Assembly (NCBI GenBank): GCA_025267735.1
Contig: CM046301.1
Span: 55,385,872 to 55,449,871 of the forward strand
Length of the DNA: 64,000 nucleotides
Direction of reading: 5' to 3'
DNA from: Mactra quadrangularis
Lineage: Eukaryota; Mollusca; Bivalvia; Venerida; Mactridae
Under the pieces are notes generated by a model. That model did no database searches. It was not told where the DNA came from and was given only the letters and a program-made list of their open reading frames with translations. Below, in pieces: positions 50,801 through 60,600 of the stretch (positions are counted from its first letter, which is position 1; each line of letters begins with the position of its first letter). The translations under genes and the position numbers were made by a program.

Positions 50801-52694
50801 GTTCGTGTTAATTAAATTATAATAATACAAATCTTACTAATTTACATTACATGTAACATTATGTCTAATTTCTTATGAAGGCTACTATACAACTTCGTTT
50901 CCGATCTCACCTTCCTGTGGGCAAGCACACCGTAAACATGATTACATTCGATCAAGCATGTTCTCATTGACCCATTGAGTATTTCTTTATAAATCGTATC
51001 GTCATGTCATTCATACGAGAGACTGTAATGTATACCGTAACTAGCGTTGCGGTTTTAAAATGATAGATCACATACGAGAGTTTGACCGAATGCACTTCCG
51101 TAATAATTACGATCAATTTACTGAATGAGTAATTGCACTTTGAAGTCAGTTAGTTTTTGAAACGCAGACTAAAACATGTAGTTAAGGATAAACAATTATT
51201 AAGATATTCGAGCGCTGTTAGCGGCTCGAACATATAAGTTAAGAACATTGCTTGAATCTGGACTTATAAGTTATAATATTAGATTTAGAATTTATAAAGT
51301 AGACTACATTTTGTATGTTTGTAAACAATAACAATCACGGACCATTATTAAATGTCATATACAAACTTGTGTTGTTATAAACTGTATCCTAAGTATTAAT
51401 GTCGGTGTTGTGTACCAGAGACATGATTCACACAACAGTGTGGCAACGTACTAAACTGTAGCATACCGCTACGCCACAAATGTTACAATTATAGTACTGC
51501 TGCTGGCTGTTGACGCTTGTAGAGAGATTTCATAGCAGTACTTTTATTTTATGGTCATTGTCGCCGCTTGATAGCAATTTATTTGTCGTACAGACCTGCT
51601 ATAGGCTACTTGTTGTTGGGTGTTATTGAGAGGTTTCTTTGAAATATATCATGTTTCATGATTATTGTTGCCTCTAGTATTAAAGATTTGTTACCGATTT
51701 GTTTCAACGCTCACAAAAGTATAATTTACAATCAATCAACAGTAATTGATGATGTTCATTCATTTTTCAAGGCTAAATTAATAAATAATAATAAATCGGC
51801 ATTTTACCATAACAGAATCATGTTTTCCACCGGCGTTCTCTGTGAACAAACTTGTAACTCTAGTAGCTCTATAGAGAATTGAATATCTATATAACATACA
51901 TAAAACACCACTCCGTTTATCATTGCTAATGTACATAATACCACGTGGTTCCTCTAAAGTTTTATGCAGCCATATTAAGTATCTTTCTCAGGCAAATAAC
52001 CTGAACAAGTTTTGAAGAGACTTTAAAATAACCGTGAATGAACAGTGATATTGCTATAAGCCCATTGCATCATCTTAATCAATCGACCATGTCAAAATGT
52101 AACCATGTACCCGTAGTTTTTAACTTACTTCACTTACTTAATCAGAATAGCTATATGTTCTATCAATTATACAAGGACTTTGGCGTACTATTTGAGCTGG
52201 AATCTCGTAATTAAATCAAAGCGCTGATAGCGCTATCCGGACAGGAGTCCATCAGAGCAAAACAATACCCTCCGATATTGTTAACTTTGAGACTATTTTT
52301 TTCGTGTATGTGTTAATCGAAATGTTTATGATACGTTTCAACAGTTGTGGTTTCTTAGACCTAAGTTGCAAGCGATCCATGTCAAAAATAGTTGCATCAG
52401 CTCGATCAAAATTTGCGTTAATTCTTCTTCAGTTGCGCTTTTTATACAGAAAGTCGCCCTACAAACTATTTTATTTGACTTCCACCCACAAGATATATTG
52501 TCTTGTTTTAGAATTGTCCTCATTGGTAAACTGTTTGTAAATGTAATTATCATCATAAAATTATCTAACCATGAATATTTCACTTTATTTTCAGTGGTGA
52601 TCACGTGACTTGTGGAGGAACCAATCTATATTTTATTACTACGACATATCATTTTGTTATTTTTATTCTAACATATTTTTGTATATCAATGTGA
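23334..52694 (+). CDS. Hedgehog-interacting-protein-like / glucose-sorbosone dehydrogenase-fold protein, 8 exons, 460 aa
   Basis: Secreted or membrane-anchored six-bladed beta-propeller of the HHIP/HHIPL family (GSDH fold). Exons: 23334-23840, 24428-24513, 26086-26267, 29771-29908, 30317-30455, 31175-31326, 50015-50093, 52595-52694. All junctions are GT-AG and phase-compatible; the sum is 1383 nt, 460 codons plus TGA. Residues ~10-27 are a signal peptide. Family motifs in order: 'CFCLVEEL' (36-43), 'GLLGFALHPNF' (105-115), 'NGGQLLF' (166-172), 'GDGG' (183-186), 'SSLLGKVLRI' (199-208), 'GGRNMWRC' (243-250), 'GRIFCGD' (263-269), 'KGGNYGW' (283-289), 'GDF' (346-348), 'LLSFGE' (393-398). The N-terminal Cys-rich FRI domain and C-terminal EGF/SRCR domains of larger relatives are absent. 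The last ~20 residues are hydrophobic with no basic tail, suggesting a GPI signal or short membrane anchor. HHIP binds Hedgehog; whether this shorter paralogue does cannot be read here. Confidence 0.9.
24034..24371. mobile_element. GC-rich inverted-repeat MITE in intron 1
   Basis: TGTCGTATCTTTGTCCCGCG at the left is mirrored by CCCGCGGGACAACAATGCGACA at the right. Inside, 'CGTATGATTGTGTTTTTGCA' and 'CCGCGGGTTGTGAGATGAAA' show further copies of the same word set, so it is built of alternating inverted and direct blocks. It extends a chance open frame past exon 1. Confidence 0.7.
24428..24513 (+). CDS. HHIP-like exon 2
   Basis: 86 bases after TTTATTTCAATTTCAG, ending TGG/GTATGT, phase 0 to 2. 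Encodes 'LLFDTNGFLYIFVGDGG' and the short linker to the next blade. Too short for a start-to-stop ORF scan. Confidence 0.9.
24808..25069. mobile_element. GGCGGATCC inverted-repeat element (degenerate, hAT-like)
   Basis: AGGCGGATCCCCCCTAG at the left; right end reversed reads CAGGGGCGGATCCAGGATTT. Contains a poly-C run (25003-25016). In intron 2. Confidence 0.55.
25246..25654. mobile_element. hAT MITE, 409 bp, with 8-bp target duplication
   Basis: Ends CAGGGCTCGAATTTAA and TTAAATTCGAGCCCTG; CCGCGGAG at 25238-25245 and again at 25655-25662. CAGGG ends plus an 8-bp duplication are the hAT signature. Interior has ACTCGCA/TGCGAGT words. Lies in intron 2 of the HHIP-like gene. Confidence 0.88.
26086..26267 (+). 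CDS. HHIP-like exon 3
   Basis: 182 bases after ACATTCTAG, ending AACG/GTGAGT. Encodes residues 199-258: 'SSLLGKVLRI', then a loop, then 'YAIGGRNMWRC'. Family relatives have a conserved 'N/LRNPWRC' at the same place. Confidence 0.9.
26440..26580 (-). mobile_element. tRNA-like SINE fragment, minus strand
   Basis: Minus strand: GTGGCCAATTGGTTACTACA (A-box-like) then GTTGATTCGAACCTC (B box). Tail features not clear. In intron 3. Confidence 0.5.
26698..26935 (+). mobile_element. SINE, second body type, plus strand
   Basis: Head GGATCGGTAGCGCAGTTGGT with B box GGTTCAAATCTC, body 'AATTATGGAGAAGTGTCAGG' and 'GGGTCCAGGAAAGCCAGG'. 5'-complete, 3' part diverged. Confidence 0.7.
27299..27319 (+). repeat. 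Poly-C/poly-A run
   Basis: A run of about 12 C followed by 9 A in intron 3. Low complexity. Confidence 0.8.
29097..29235. repeat. 139-bp near-perfect hairpin
   Basis: GTTACACAGTCAGTTACTGA...CAATATT folds on its mirror ending AACTGACTGTGTAAC, with the short loop CTCGAGCTACGCTCTC. Stem about 60 bp with few mismatches. In intron 3, so it would be in the pre-mRNA. Confidence 0.85.
29356..29455 (+). repeat. (TTATG)n pentanucleotide microsatellite
   Basis: About 20 units of TTATG with one CTATG interruption (29430), in intron 3. Confidence 0.97.
29535..29651. repeat. ~117-bp hairpin with ACTCGTGCTACGCCACTCG centre
   Basis: GTGTAAGATCTATTCATTTT...TTTTCACTCGTG mirrors CACTCGTGAAAATATT...AATCGATCTTGCAC. 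It ends ~120 bases before exon 4. Same architecture and a similar loop to the hairpin at 29097. Confidence 0.75.
29771..29908 (+). CDS. HHIP-like exon 4
   Basis: 138 bases after GTTATAAAG, ending AAAG/GTTTGT (a slightly weak donor). Encodes residues 260-304 with 'GRGRIFCGD', 'DEINEIRKGGNYGW' and two Cys (298, 303) that probably pair locally. Confidence 0.88.
30160..30295 (-). mobile_element. CAATCTCCG-family element, truncated
   Basis: One arm only: CTAGATGAAAGCTATGCATT, CATCTCGACGTGACCCCATG, then CTGTTTACAGAGATTGG. It lies just upstream of exon 5 in intron 4. Confidence 0.7.
30317..30455 (+). CDS. HHIP-like exon 5
   Basis: 139 bases after TTTATCTTCAG, ending ACAGC/GTAAGT. Encodes residues 306-350, including 'VGGPLYR' and 'GQLIVGDF', which correspond to the family's 'GGYVYRG...YIFGDF' blade. 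A truncated long-arm inverted-repeat element ends about 23 bases upstream of this exon. Confidence 0.9.
30576..30895 (-). mobile_element. SINE, nearly full length, minus strand
   Basis: TTTGTTTGGTTTAACGCCGT, GGCGGTCACGGTCAACCTAC, GGCTAAATCTCTGG, ATTTCATGACCAAGCTC, GAGTCGAACCCAGGACC and CTACCAACTGAGCCAGCCGG (tRNA-like head at right). In intron 5. Confidence 0.85.
31175..31326 (+). CDS. HHIP-like exon 6
   Basis: 152 bases after GTGTTTTCAG, ending ACACACAG/GTATTA. Encodes residues 352-401 with a Cys cluster (376, 381, 383) and 'LLSFGETHT'. The following intron, 18.7 kb, contains the nested transposons; the first of them starts 366 bases downstream. Confidence 0.9.
31744..36420 (+). repeat. Foldback left arm: ~98-bp tandem array
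   Basis: Two unit types alternate. Type A contains 'GTGTCTGTAGACTGTTATAA' and type B contains 'GCGTCCATAATGATCCAGAA'; both end in three ~12-base sub-repeats of the form AGTCTATTCAGA. Unit length was measured as 98 (33381 to 33479). A 1270-bp higher-order duplication is visible (33471 and 34741 share GTATGTGTCT in the same context). The outer 1 kb is more diverged and carries an AGGTAAGT splice-donor consensus at 31870-31877. Many small open frames here are by-products of the repeat. Confidence 0.9.
36438..36704 (+). CDS. Possible two-exon mini-gene in the foldback core (54 aa)
   Basis: Exon 1, 36438-36474, starts ATG and ends CTGAACTAA before a consensus GTAAGT. Exon 2, 36577-36704, follows TTTCTTGCAG and ends TGA. 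The join is in phase (A+AT, Asn13) and gives MSTEVCVVLPEL-N plus 41 residues rich in Ser, Val, Thr and Gly (e.g. 'GTVDYTSAIANSV'), ending GRAID. The intron is 102 bases. This frame has ordinary protein composition, whereas the overlapping 65-residue frame in another phase is Cys/Trp/Arg-rich. No family recognised. It could be an element gene, a captured host exon fragment (as in Pack-MULEs) or coincidence. Confidence 0.35.
36857..37033 (-). mobile_element. Truncated SINE inside the foldback core
   Basis: GGAGTTAACGCCGTATCAAC, ATTTAGGTCATTTCACGGCG, CTTTCCTGGACCATTG, GGCCGGAAACTTCTCCATAT; it stops at the point where the right arm begins, without its tRNA head. It matches the second body type at 19745. 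Confidence 0.75.
37034..43755 (-). repeat. Foldback right arm: ~98-bp tandem array, inverted
   Basis: Same units as the left arm in reverse orientation. It is about 2 kb longer, with large higher-order duplications: the block containing TTCGCTACTTTATATCAGAA ends at 39240, 40906 and 42767 (spacings 1666 and 1861). The outer end mirrors 31744 onward base for base at the terminus. The inner 37.0-37.7 kb has a distinct unit (GACAGCTGTCTATTCGCAAC). Confidence 0.9.
44330..44830 (-). pseudogene. Tc1/mariner transposase remnant
   Basis: Minus-strand translation shows '..DWTRVDWSDVHMCTDESRF' (near 44680-44735) and, in another frame, 'KSPDLNPIELLWFKLK' (near 44520-44575), the two best-known Tc1/mariner DDE signatures. 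The segment between them, which should hold the second catalytic Asp, is missing, and the frame shifts and has stops. A dead fragment inside the outer CACGGTG element. Confidence 0.7.
45616..46707. mobile_element. Harbinger-derived element, AAAGCCCGTGTCACA ends
   Basis: AAAGCCCGTGTCACA (45616-45630) is mirrored by TGTGACACGGGCTTT (46693-46707). The target duplication is not exact (TTA/TAC at best). Sub-terminal regions on both sides are packed with CGAC/ACGAG words. The middle retains a transposase N-terminal fragment. Confidence 0.75.
46065..46331 (+). pseudogene. PIF/Harbinger transposase N-terminal fragment
   Basis: The frame reads '..RQCWVRPWIMRRVDFGHTD' then 'LMRELKMEDKKSFTNFLRLH' and 'PEMFIKMNVDRFLPKYI' to TAA at 46329-46331. 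This is the region ahead of the DDE domain in PIF/Harbinger transposases. An upstream stop (near 46120) and total absence of the DDE domain make it non-functional. Confidence 0.75.
48746..49182 (+). repeat. AGCTCA..GTGAGCT-type bivalve repeat
   Basis: CAACAAGAGGGCCATGATAG at the left; GACGGACGGCAGACGGCAGA with direct repeats and TGCTAGCTCAAGTGAGCTAA at the right. The minus-strand relative is at 15487-16043. Confidence 0.7.
49340..49680 (+). mobile_element. CAATCTCCG-family element, decayed
   Basis: GTGTCACGTCGAGATGACCT, CGTCCAATCAATGTTTTGGA and TAACAAGTCACC...TTTCGTCATTATG follow the order of the intact copy at 63007, with many changes. Confidence 0.55.
50015..50093 (+). CDS. HHIP-like exon 7
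   Basis: 79 bases after AACTATTTCAG, ending CCAAG/GTAAAT. Encodes 'DELLLLMTDEPSPHRLTGAM', the last strand of the propeller (family: 'GELYFLATS...G.IY'). Its phase (2 leading bases) fits exon 6 exactly, so the 18.7-kb intron is spliced across the transposon nest. Confidence 0.87.
52595..52694 (+). CDS. HHIP-like exon 8 (terminal)
   Basis: 100 bases after CTTTATTTTCAG to TGA at 52692-52694. Completes Ser428 and adds 32 residues: a short polar stretch with one Cys, then a hydrophobic tail ending in FCISM. An AATAAA overlaps the stop (52694-52699); another at about 52803 is the better poly(A) signal candidate. Confidence 0.78.
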
Positions 52695-53223
52695 ATAAAA
52701 ACTTTGTGTTTTGTGCCTGTGTTTTATTGTTCTATGTACATGCGATCCGTACGGTCCCGAATCAAAAACACTATCAATGTATATACAGTGTTTTTATAAT
52801 AATAATAAATACTTTATTTAACGAGGCTACACATTTGGATAAATCCTATCTTCCATGTGGACCTCTGGACCGTGAGGCCTGCTTGGGTTTCAATGTATAG
52901 GAACCTGTTTTGTCCACAATTTTCCCAAAATGTAGGAATCATTACGAACTACATGAATATAGTGACATTACGTCGTGACTATGCTACGATTTACAGAAGA
53001 TATATGTAAATACTCGGAGAATCAAACAACTTACCAACATATATGTTTTCCACGATTGTTACGCATTTGCTGCTTAGCCTGGCATAGGCATCACAGAAAT
53101 CTTACAAGATTTAAACACTTAAGGTCTTCAAGTCGATGTTGACTGCTTACACTGTTCTTCTTAAAACCGTAGCATTTGTGACGTCATAGTCACTTGTTAT
53201 TACCACTCTGACAAACTAAATAC

Positions 53224-53422
53224 GTTTGTTTGTTTGTTTGTTTGGTTTTACGCCGTGCAACACATTGTATAGGTTATATAACGGCGGTCAGTCAACCAAC
53301 TCCCTCCTCCTGGAAAGGCTAAATCTCTGGATTTAGTTGTTAACCAACTACTAAGCCACCAACTATACCCACGACCCCTCCATCAGAAGACTTGCGTTCT
53401 ACCAACTGAGATAGCCGGGCGG
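53224..53422 (-). mobile_element. SINE, minus strand, internally shortened
   Basis: GTTTGTTTGGTTTTACGCCG, GGCGGTCAGTCAACCAACTC, GGCTAAATCTCTGG, then directly the tRNA-like head (CTACCAACTGAGATAGCCGG). The middle body is deleted. Confidence 0.8.
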
Positions 53423-53540
53423 CTTTCAACTGACTACGTAATTGATAACAACGCAAAGGCTTATTTTAAGTTATTTCGATTCAGATTTTCAACTATCGTG
53501 AATATTATTAAGGCACAAACAACCAAATTTTAATTATTCA

Positions 53541-56500
53541 ACACTGTAAAAACAGGTGTTTTGCTTTTAAACACTTTTTAAAACACTTTTCTGTTACACT
53601 TTTAAAACATGTTACCACTTTAAGCATGTAACATGTTTTGCTTTAAAACATGCTTGTGTTTTGTTATAAAACATTACACATATCAAAATAACACACCAGA
53701 ACGCATTGAAAACATGTAAAAGTGTTTTAAATTAAAACACTTGACGCGTTTAAAATCAAAACACTTTCTTGTTACACTTTTTGCACACGTAACGCCATAT
53801 TAAAACACTTCATGTGTTTTCTTGATAAACACTGAACATGTTTGTATTTTTCACATGTTTTGTTGCAAAGCTGAAACTTATTGCTTTAAGAGCACTGTTC
53901 GCCAAGTCTTTCTAAAATGAAACTTTGACTAACTAACAATGTTATTTAATCAAAGTCACGGCTGAAAATATGCAAATAAATAAAAAACATAATTTGAAAA
54001 GATTAAATTATCATTTATTTGTCATAAAAATGCAACCATAATTTATTTTGAGTGACTAAAATAATAGTTAGTTAAAATATTTTACTTGTGATTATTTCCT
54101 TCATATTAACATACACACACAAAGCTATTAAATAGTGATAATGTGTCACTTGTTCATATAGTCTCTTTTCCAATGGGGTTTGACTCCCCTACACAAAATT
54201 TTGCAAAAACATTAGTGTACTTGAAACATTATTAAGATGGATTTTAAGTCATTTTTAAGTTTATGTATTAACTATACTCTCCTCTTCTTCAGAACATGCA
54301 CTTAACTAAAGTGTAACAAAAGATCTCTGCATTAAACACTATCTTATTGAAACTAAAAATTTTATAACACCAACTTAATGAAATAATTATATACATTTCA
54401 TAAGTATATAGTTCACTTATTATGTCATTGACTTTTGTTCAATCTAAAAACATCAAGAATCTTAAGCCCAGTCACACCTACATGACTATGACTATTGACC
54501 GAGATGTAAACTAGTAGAAATTTAAAGAAGAGTGGTCATTTTCACAAAAATTTTACATAAAAATCATTGTAAGTAAAAATCAGGAAAACATTTATAATAC
54601 CTTTCTTCTTTGTCCAATAAACTTTAACTAAAATATTCTCTAATATGGTAGAATAATGAATTCTTTCTTAAATTCATATCATGATAATTATTATATTATA
54701 TCTTTTAGGCTTTGAACTTTAAATTTTTTAAATTGGCTCACGATACTTATTTCTTTGAGTTTTTTTGTGTGAAAATGCCCACAGAATCTTAGTCAGTGTG
54801 ATGAATCAGTATTGAAAAAATACAAGCAATTTAAATCATTATTGTTCTTAATATCAAATATATAATCCAAGGCTCTTTATATTATCATTTATCTGGTTAT
54901 AAATTAATAGTTCAATTGTATTGGGATTAACTTTTGTAATCTACATCCTCTTTCTTCTTTCCCTCTATCCTATATCATCATGTACCATCTCTAACATATA
55001 TTTCAACTTCTATCGAACTTTAATGATGGATGTTTGATTGTTTCTGAAATATATACATTACAATTAACAATTGAAAAATACTTTAAGGGCTACTTTGTTG
55101 ATAATTCTATATTATAGATAAACTTGACATGTGCTGCATTATTGTAAAGCAATTTCTATACAGTTTAAAAGATATATACATTGTACCAGTATGAGTTACT
55201 CTCACTTATAGTAATATATTTAAAAATTTGCTGTTATCAAAATTTTTTAAAGGCAAAATAAGCTGTAACATTCCAAAGTAGTAGTTTTAACTCTAGTACC
55301 AGGTTATAAATAGGACTTCTGCACTATGCTAGGTTGAACAAACCAAAAATTATATTACTAACTTCAGTGAATTAACTTACTTTATAAGACGGGTACATTT
55401 CAGTTTGCCAAAAGCTCCATTACTCTCCCCAAACACTATATATATATATACAAAACTCATATAAACACAACTCATTCAACAATATGGTTCCATTTCTCAG
55501 TTATTAGCATTGTCTCTGCCTTTCCTTCCAAAAGGTGTATGTATAGTAAATAACCAACCTGAATAAAAATGAAAATAACAATATTAAATTCAAGGATTTA
55601 TGATAATATGATGACACACTCAAACTCAATCACATTCTAGTCTTAAATTAATAAAAATATAACAGGATAAAACATGCATGCTTAACCAAGGCCTAAAATG
55701 AGAATAGCTGTGCTTAGGGCATCCGACTACCTAAATAAGTTGCCGACCTTAAAGTTTTTATTTCAAAGTCAGCAAACTTGGGTGGTTTTTGTGTTCATAA
55801 CTGCAAAAAATAGTGATTTCATGAGTAAAAAGCAACAACAAAAAACCTACCCCACCTCTCATTTCTCAGGCTATTCCCATAAACACAGAATTTTAACTTG
55901 GCCTAACCACCATGGAAAAAAGCCTGTCATGCCTGTATAATGTATCATTAAATAACTTGTCTCACAGTCTGAGTATTATTTTCATATCATTTCTTCAAGC
56001 ATCTGCTCTTTTTCCTAAAATACATTGTATAAAGTAACAACATTGAAAATTTAAAACAATTCGTCATCTGCAATGTGTAATTACATCCCTTCCATATAAA
56101 AATAGAGCTATTTTAAGTGTATATTTTATAATTGCTATATGCTTTTTGTAATAAAGAAGGGGTGACGAAATTAGGACAGGAACGAAATTAGGACCGCGAA
56201 AAATGCTTTAAGTGTATGAGGTGGGGTGACGAAATTAGGACAGGAACGAAATTAGGACCCAGAAAATTGCTTTAAGTGTATGAGGTGGGGTGACGAAATT
56301 AGGACAGGGATGAAATTAGGTACTAGCTATTGTATTAGACCAACAACAAACGCACAAACTAAGTTTTTACTAACTGAGTAAATAATAACAATATATTAAT
56401 GCAGAAGGGAATGCAAAAATTGATACAAAAAAGTTAATATTTTCTTTTTAAACAAATAGCTGTGTAGGCGCCACTGATCCTAAATGGCCACAGATAATAC

Positions 56501-57223
56501 CAACGAAATTCAAAGAATGTCGCGAAAACTGATGACAAAATGTATCCCACGTCAAAAAGCTCTTCCCTTGCATAAATTTTATTACTAAATTTCAAAACTG
56601 GAGACTGAAAACACGACAGGTGATAAAGCGACCCAAGAAATATTAAAGCAATACATTACTTACATTAATGTTCCGACGATTTTCTGGGCGCGAGCAGACA
56701 GCGCTTCAACCTTGAATTCGAACATTCCATAATCTCCAAACAAAACTACTTGGTGATTGGGACTATATAGTTTCCACGTTAACAATGTTAATTTAATATT
56801 AAAGAATACTTACGCATTCCATTCTTAATATATTTACATATCTGTGTGTTTATAAAAAAAGTCAAAGCTTCGCTAAGAGACTATGAAGTGTGTTCGTTTT
56901 GCACACTAGTGAAAACGCACGTGTTTTACATTTCCGTTTCTGGTAAAAAAAATACGCAAAAATCCGTATTCTAATGAAGATGTTGGGTCTAATATATCGT
57001 TTTGTAGTTACATTTGTTTCTCCATTGCGATTATTAATTTTTCAGACGAACAAATTTTAACGATTGAAAATGGTACCGTTTTAAAGTAAAACACTGCCGA
57101 TTTTTTTAAATCACTAAAACGCTAAGTGTTACTATATTAAACGGATGTGTTACGAAAGTAAATTGCAGTGTTTTCGTTTTAAACACTTATAAAACATGTT
57201 ACGTGTTCCCATTTTTTACAGTG
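53541..57223. mobile_element. 3.7-kb CACTG-ended element, non-coding
   Basis: Starts CACTGTAAAAA and ends TTTTTTACAGTG, with AA on both sides. Both sub-terminal regions are arrays of AAAACATGTTAC and AACACTTTTAAAACA words in both directions. CACTG ends with a 2-bp duplication suggest a CMC (CACTA/EnSpm) relative. The 3-kb interior is AT-rich with no recognisable transposase; it includes a (TA)n run at ~55437-55450 and the 64-bp repeat at 56159. Confidence 0.6.
56159..56330 (+). repeat. 64-bp tandem repeat, about 2.7 copies
   Basis: GGGGTGACGAAATTAGGACA begins at 56159, 56223 and 56287. Each unit also repeats ACGAAATTAGGAC inside itself. Lies in the CACTG-ended element. Confidence 0.9.
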
Positions 57224-57298
57224 AATGTATTACAAAACGCCAAGTAACATAGAAATGATAGTGAATTATTTATTCGGAATATGCTTCTAAATTGTAAA

Positions 57299-57612
57299 GC
57301 CGCCCGGCTGGCTCTGTTGGTAGCACGCAAGTCTGTACTGATCGAGGGGTCGTGGGTTCGATTCCCAGGCAGGTCATACTTTCGTGGAGCTTGGTCATGA
57401 AATTATTTTAAAGGCCATTCTCTTTCCTACCAATGATTTTTAATTATGTAGAACAGTTGTCAGTCACTGACAAAAGTATGCGCTTAATAGTTGGTTAACA
57501 GCTAAATCCAGAGATTTAGCCTTTCCGGGAGGAGTGAATAGGTTGACTGACCGCCGTTATATGACCTTATATGTGTTGCTACGGCGTTAAACCTAACAAA
57601 CAAACAAACAAA
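57299..57612 (+). mobile_element. Full-length tRNA-derived SINE with 13-bp target duplication
   Basis: TCTAAATTGTAAA at 57286-57298 and again at 57613-57625. Head GCCGCCCGGCTGGCTCTGTT with B box GGGTTCGATTCCC; body 'GGAGCTTGGTCATGAAATTA', 'TAACAGCTAAATCCAGAGAT', 'TTGACTGACCGCCGTTATAT'; tail ACGGCGTTAAACCTAACAAA and (ACAA)n. Best reference copy in the window and, with an intact duplication, probably among the youngest. Confidence 0.93.
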
Positions 57613-57625
57613 TCTAAATTGTAAA

Positions 57626-60600
57626 CAAGACAAAAGAAGCAAGAGACACACATCAACAAGAGGGACAATCCTTTAACAGTTTCTTGAGAGCTTATTTCGA
57701 TTATCTTTCTTATCAATGTTAGTATATTTGGTTTGAATTCAAACTCATAGCAAAGACAATATGACAACATCATTTTGTAAAGGAAATTAAGCAGCCTGTG
57801 AAATGACATTATTTATTAAAAATTGATAATTATTCTATTGAAAATTAGTACGAAATTTCATTTAAGAAAACATCACTGGATTATCTACCGTTTAACAAGG
57901 GAGACAACCATACTTGCAACAGAACATTCAAACACTGAGTTATCACGCATAATATTCGAAGGTATCCGATTATTGCATTCGGAACCTCACGGTTATTTAG
58001 TGCGAATTCATTAAATGGGTGGTCGAGGTGTTCCAAATGTAGTTTACAGAATACCTTCGGAACAACGGAACAACACGGCGATCTTCGACGTGTACACAGG
58101 TGACAGACCCAAATTTTCCCTATTATAGTACATGTATATAGAGAGAAAAGGTCTCTAACGCCTGTTCAACGGTCGTAGTTTTCAACTCGTCACCAAGCTC
58201 ACAAAAACGGCCCGATCGTCAAATCTTTTCACTGTCTGCTCTAGAAATAATTATTCTGCATAAAATCTTTTTATTTGAAGAAAATCGATCTACAATTAAT
58301 GAAATGGTCCTATATATCTCCAAAACCCTAAAATTCGTCGAATGTCAAACAATTAGGCCTGCTGCTTGCAATAACGCTAATATTTAATCATACTGCTGCA
58401 ATATTTATATTGCTGATGGCAGTAACAGCATTAAGATTCATCTTACTGATGTGTCTGCTGTTACTTAATATATTTGAGTAGCTCGACTGATAGCCACGAC
58501 ATGACTGACACATTGTCGAAAAGTGGCTAAAACGGCCAGCAAACCAGACCATTAAGTTTGTGTCAATGGTCGCAACAAGATACCGTACATACATTTAGTT
58601 GATTTCGTTAACAATTAATCACCAAACACTTGTAAAGATTTGAACTTTAAAACGTTTGATAGTTATGTAAACTATTCATTTTCAAATATTGTTAAATACA
58701 AGTACAAAAGTACAAAAATGTTAAAATGTATCAAGCATTGAAAATTAAATTAGAGAACGTTCAGAGAGCCCGTCATACTCTGCGTGAATTTCATCAATCG
58801 TTCGCTAATCGGGATTGTGTTCGCGAAATGACATCACTTTAAATCGGTGAAATCTTTTACTTTATTTTCTCACTAAGTGGTTGATACATCTATCAGACCC
58901 AGATGTTTTAAGATCAAAGAAGGTTTCAATCAATTAATTGTAGTACTATATTATCACCTGCCGAGTGTCTGATGATTGAACAAAATTTGTTAACATGATG
59001 TTTGAGACGAGGGTGTATTGTAAAAGAACGCTGGATATCTTTAGATTTATATATCAGCGGAGATCAAAGGGTGATTTTCTGTTTTTCGATTGCTTCCTAC
59101 AGCGACATACCTGGTTGTGTGAAGTGGAATCTTCAAGGTAGTCTATAGGTCGGTAAACCTCAATATTTTATAAACTATTGAAGTGGTGGATTTTTTTTCT
59201 CAAAATAAAATATGAAAAATTTTAGTATTTATAGTCTTGCCCAGACAACCGTACACATGTAAAAATCGTGTATGCTTGAACCCACGATATATTGCATTGT
59301 TTTCTTACTTCAATTAACTATCGACATATTCATTATTAATTTGTTTTAATATTCGATATTGTTTTCCCTATAAACCATATTAGCAGTTAATTATGATAGA
59401 GAGTACATTGTGTGTCAAATCCGTGGCTTCATCCATAATTTCTCGGCAACCAACATCTAGGAAACAATCAACAATATCAAAATGCAATGTCAAAACATCA
59501 TTATACATGAATTTTTAGATTAAAGACATTTGTATGGTGGCATATTTCTGCCACCAGAAAACAACATAATTAACTAGTTAACATATGTCATGTTATCACT
59601 GATTATCATGATTTGAGCATTTTGTAGTCTACCCCGGTTGCCTAAAGCCAATCACAACGATGCATTTAAGTTCCACATGGTTAGAAAATCGAATAGTCAA
59701 ATTAGGGATGCGTGAATGGAATCGTCGACGCCATGTTTTTGTCCGTTTACCTGTTTGTATTACTGGCAAATACCATTATCAATATACATGTATGAACGCT
59801 GTATCGGATTCAAGAAAGTTGCAATATTAGACCAGTAAAATGCAAAATTTATTATTACATGTCATTAATTTCTTCAAAGTAATGTTTCCCCATTTTCTGG
59901 CGAGCCTAAGAATAGTTATTGGTAAGCGTTCGATTGGCTGTCCGGAATTCGGAGAGAACAGGTTCTTGAATCGAATACTTCGGTGTGCTACTAAATTTAT
60001 TATAGTTTCTAAGCGACCAAATAAGACATGAAAAAGCAAAATACTACCATAATAATGCTAATTTATGTGCACAATTGGAAAATGTCCACGACAGCGCGCC
60101 TGTTTATTCGATGTATTTTTATCTGCACGGAAGATTCCGTACAATGAATCAAACGCGCCCAATTGTTTGACATATGCTTACAGGGCACGCCAGTGCGTAA
60201 TATCGGCGGCATTCTATAAATAGACATGGAACGGTCTAAGACACTGGCACATATTGTTTGAATGTTTTTACTCAAATGAGATGTTATAATGGCGATTTTA
60301 AGCTTTTTTTGGAAATGCAAATACGTGTACATGTATACAGTGATAACGCTAGAGTCCCATAAACATAAAAAGAATACTTTTACCATCTTAAAGACAAATG
60401 ACATATGCCAAGTTCATGCCAAAGATCTATCCAAAAGTATGTTCATCACAAATAATAACATCACATTAAAAATCGACTCCCAACTTTCAATAATGATGAA
60501 ACTATTTAACTAATTGATGCGTGACATAGAATGGAATGTTTATGAGTTATTTATCATCAATTAAATGGCACTTTCGATTTGCATATCATGCATTCCTTTG

